From Pampus argenteus (lineage: Eukaryota > Chordata > Actinopteri > Scombriformes > Stromateidae), in the NCBI GenBank assembly GCA_036937835.1, contig CM072880.1, positions 3,276,001-3,340,000 of the forward strand: a stretch of 64,000 bases of DNA, read 5' to 3'. A program made the position numbers and the translations under genes. Under the pieces are notes generated by a model that had not been told where the DNA came from, did not search any database, and was given only the letters and a program-made list of their open reading frames with translations. Shown one piece after another: positions 62,601 to 64,000 of this stretch; the stretch's first letter is position 1, and the number at the start of each line of letters is the position of its first letter.

Positions 62601-63747
62601 GACAACCATGAATATGAAGTGTGTTAGTTGCTGCTGTTATCAGGCAAACAGAAGAATCAGTAGAAAGTAGCGTGAAGCTGAAGTGAGTCGAAGCGGACCA
62701 CGGCGGGCCCAAGTGGTCTAAACCGTACCTCGATCCTGGTCTCTCTGTGGCAGGTGCTCAGGCCGCTCAGGAGGAACCTTCTTCACATCAGACTTTTTCT
62801 CTACAGGTCAGAGTTTACACGTTTCTGCGGGGTTTTTTTTTTGGTGGCAGAACATATACAAATACAAGAGAAGAGAGAAAACACAAGATGCTACCTGTTG
62901 TGTGTTTAGCTGACGGTGCGCTAGGTGGAGGCGGTTTCTTTGGTCTCTGGAAAGACACAAAGTGAGAAAAACATCAATAAAAAAACTCAAAACATTATTT
63001 AAAGAGACTCTCCAGGTTTCCATATTCACCTCTTTCTCGGCTTCTAGCAGCTTGACAAAGTTGTCTGGGAAGACGCCTTGCCTTCCTCCGATCTCCCCCA
63101 TCCACCAGCCTGCATCAGGACAGTCCTGGACACACGTTTAGTGAAATATAGTTCAAATGCTTGCTCGGCGCATTTAATGAGCACCTGGATGCAAATTGTG
63201 GGGTTTTTTGTTTTTTTTCTTCCCAGCACAAACAAATCAAACTAACCGAACGATGCAAAACACACGGCATAAATCGCTCACCTTGGTGACGATGTTGATG
63301 ATTTCTCCCTCTTTGATTGACAGCTCATCTTCATTTTGTGCTTCATATGGAAAGAGGACTTTACATTGTTCCCGCCCTGAAAGCCAATCAAATTTAAAAG
63401 ACAAAGTCAGACGAGCCCAGAATGAGAAACAGGCAACACAAGACGGGATTTTCCACTAGTGCCTGAAGGAAAAGCCTTTTTTTTTTAAAGTGCCTTCCGC
63501 AGCTACATTACAATAGTGTGTCAATAACACAGGAATGAAAGGAAACCTTTTAGATGAAAGGTAGGAAATGATTAAATTACTGTGGTATGCTTTGGAAAAC
63601 TGAGCCACCAGTACGGTAGCGTATAGGTCACTTGATATGAAGTGTTGATGTGATATTTCATGAAGATGTAACGTCACCTTTGGCTTTGGCGTCCGATTCA
63701 GTCTTCATGGTTTCAGAGGCAACGCTCGCTGCTTTCCCCTCGTTAGT
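59621..63747 (-). CDS. sh3kbp1: sh3kbp1 (CIN85), 3' portion from before SH3-3 to the stop
   Basis: Adaptor that binds CBL and endophilins and promotes endocytosis of receptor kinases. Exons in order: 63678-63747, 63282-63376, 63030-63125, 62895-62946, 62729-62800, 61411-61540, 61248-61318, 60999-61105, 60783-60881, 59913-60127, 59752-59815, 59621-59659; phases agree and give 369 residues. The third SH3 domain is clear: QCKVLFPYEAQNEDELSIKE, then DAGWWMGEIGGRQGVFPDNF. It is followed by RPKKPPPPSAPSAK, proline-rich linkers (GDIPKPSLPSILSKKPLLP) and a C-terminal coiled coil (EELRNQLRDLRASIELLKSQ, LDEEKKIRLSLQMEVEHIKK). CIN85 is preferred over the related CD2AP by the wording of SH3-3 and by synteny. 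SH3-1 and SH3-2 lie right of the window. Confidence 0.88.
60661..60733. repeat. 11-bp minisatellite
   Basis: Six full copies plus one partial copy of GAAGGTGCAGT, two of them as GAGGGTGCAGT. It lies just after the donors of the sh3kbp1 linker exon, so on the transcript strand the repeat (ACTGCACCTTC) follows the 5' splice site. Confidence 0.93.
60744..60881 (-). CDS. sh3kbp1: sh3kbp1 variable linker exon with two in-frame donors
   Basis: The exon reads SSLSALDLDPPAVEEKKEKD and onward to PSRS. Two donors keep frame: AGATCT|GTAGAA (end 60783, 99 nt) and ATCTCT|GTACGG (end 60744, 138 nt). The longer form adds VEVSLRKGVSTIS. I cannot tell which is used, or whether both are. Confidence 0.6.
61106..61138. 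repeat. CA-rich tract at an sh3kbp1 acceptor
   Basis: On the transcript strand a UG tract ends at the GCAG| acceptor of the exon starting at 61105. Confidence 0.88.
61541..62728. other. sh3kbp1 intron, no exon seen
   Basis: AT-rich intron with a CA run at 61611-61625 and a GAA-rich stretch near 61733-61755. No exon recognised; a weakly conserved linker exon could be missed. Confidence 0.45.
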
Positions 63748-64000
63748 CTGAATGATGGACAGATAGAAGTTTAAGATTTCAGCCGAATACAAACGATAAA
63801 AAGCTCAGATATCGTTTTGTATGAGTGTGTTTCGGTGTTTGGTTTAACTAGCCGGACTGAGACTTCCTGAGCGTGATGATGATGGCTGATGTGAAGGTGC
63901 AAACTGCATTTCTGCATCTTCTACAACACAACGATCACTGAATGCGCCTGAATCAGGTCAGGTGTATGAGGTCAGATAATAAATATTCCAGCAGTAAACG
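63748..64000 (-). other. sh3kbp1 intron at the window edge
   Basis: No exon of SH3-2 is seen here. The preceding exons must lie right of the window. Confidence 0.5.

Overview
The window is nuclear DNA from a bony fish, most likely a percomorph teleost. The evidence is: multi-exon genes with GT-AG introns, dense (CA)n/(TG)n microsatellites, several interspersed repeats typical of percomorph genomes, teleost-type immune genes (a TLR11-family receptor and two CC chemokines), and protein-coding exons that read clearly as vertebrate CNKSR2, MAP3K15 and SH3KBP1. Nothing bacterial, organellar or viral was seen.

Layout from left to right. (1) About 1.3-27.1 kb, minus strand: cnksr2, a scaffold of Ras/MAPK and synaptic signalling. 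I could place 23 coding exons whose phases all join (942 codons). The last ~70 codons lie left of the window. (2) 27.1-31.3 kb: CpG-rich cnksr2 promoter, microsatellites, a foldback hairpin and an L2-like LINE remnant. (3) 31.4-35.6 kb, plus strand: an intact Toll-like receptor of the fish TLR22/23/13-like group, three coding exons, with the TIR domain split by introns and LINE debris in the first of them. (4) 36.5-37.4 kb, minus strand: a six-cysteine CCL20-like chemokine with a textbook NF-kB site next to a TATA-like box. (5) 40.6-41.7 kb, plus strand: a second CC chemokine, closest by cysteine layout to CCL28/CCL27. (6) 44.4-56.5 kb, minus strand: map3k15 (ASK3), complete, 29 coding exons and 1,331 codons before the stop. 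(7) 59.6-64 kb, minus strand: the 3' part of sh3kbp1 (CIN85), 12 exons from just before the third SH3 domain to the stop; its first two SH3 domains lie right of the window.

CNKSR2, MAP3K15 and SH3KBP1 are also close neighbours in the human Xp22 region, so the frame of the window is an ancient syntenic block. The unusual part is the set of three immune genes (a TLR and two chemokines) sitting between cnksr2 and map3k15. All exon boundaries were read by eye from splice consensus, codon phase and recognised protein sequence; no alignment was run.
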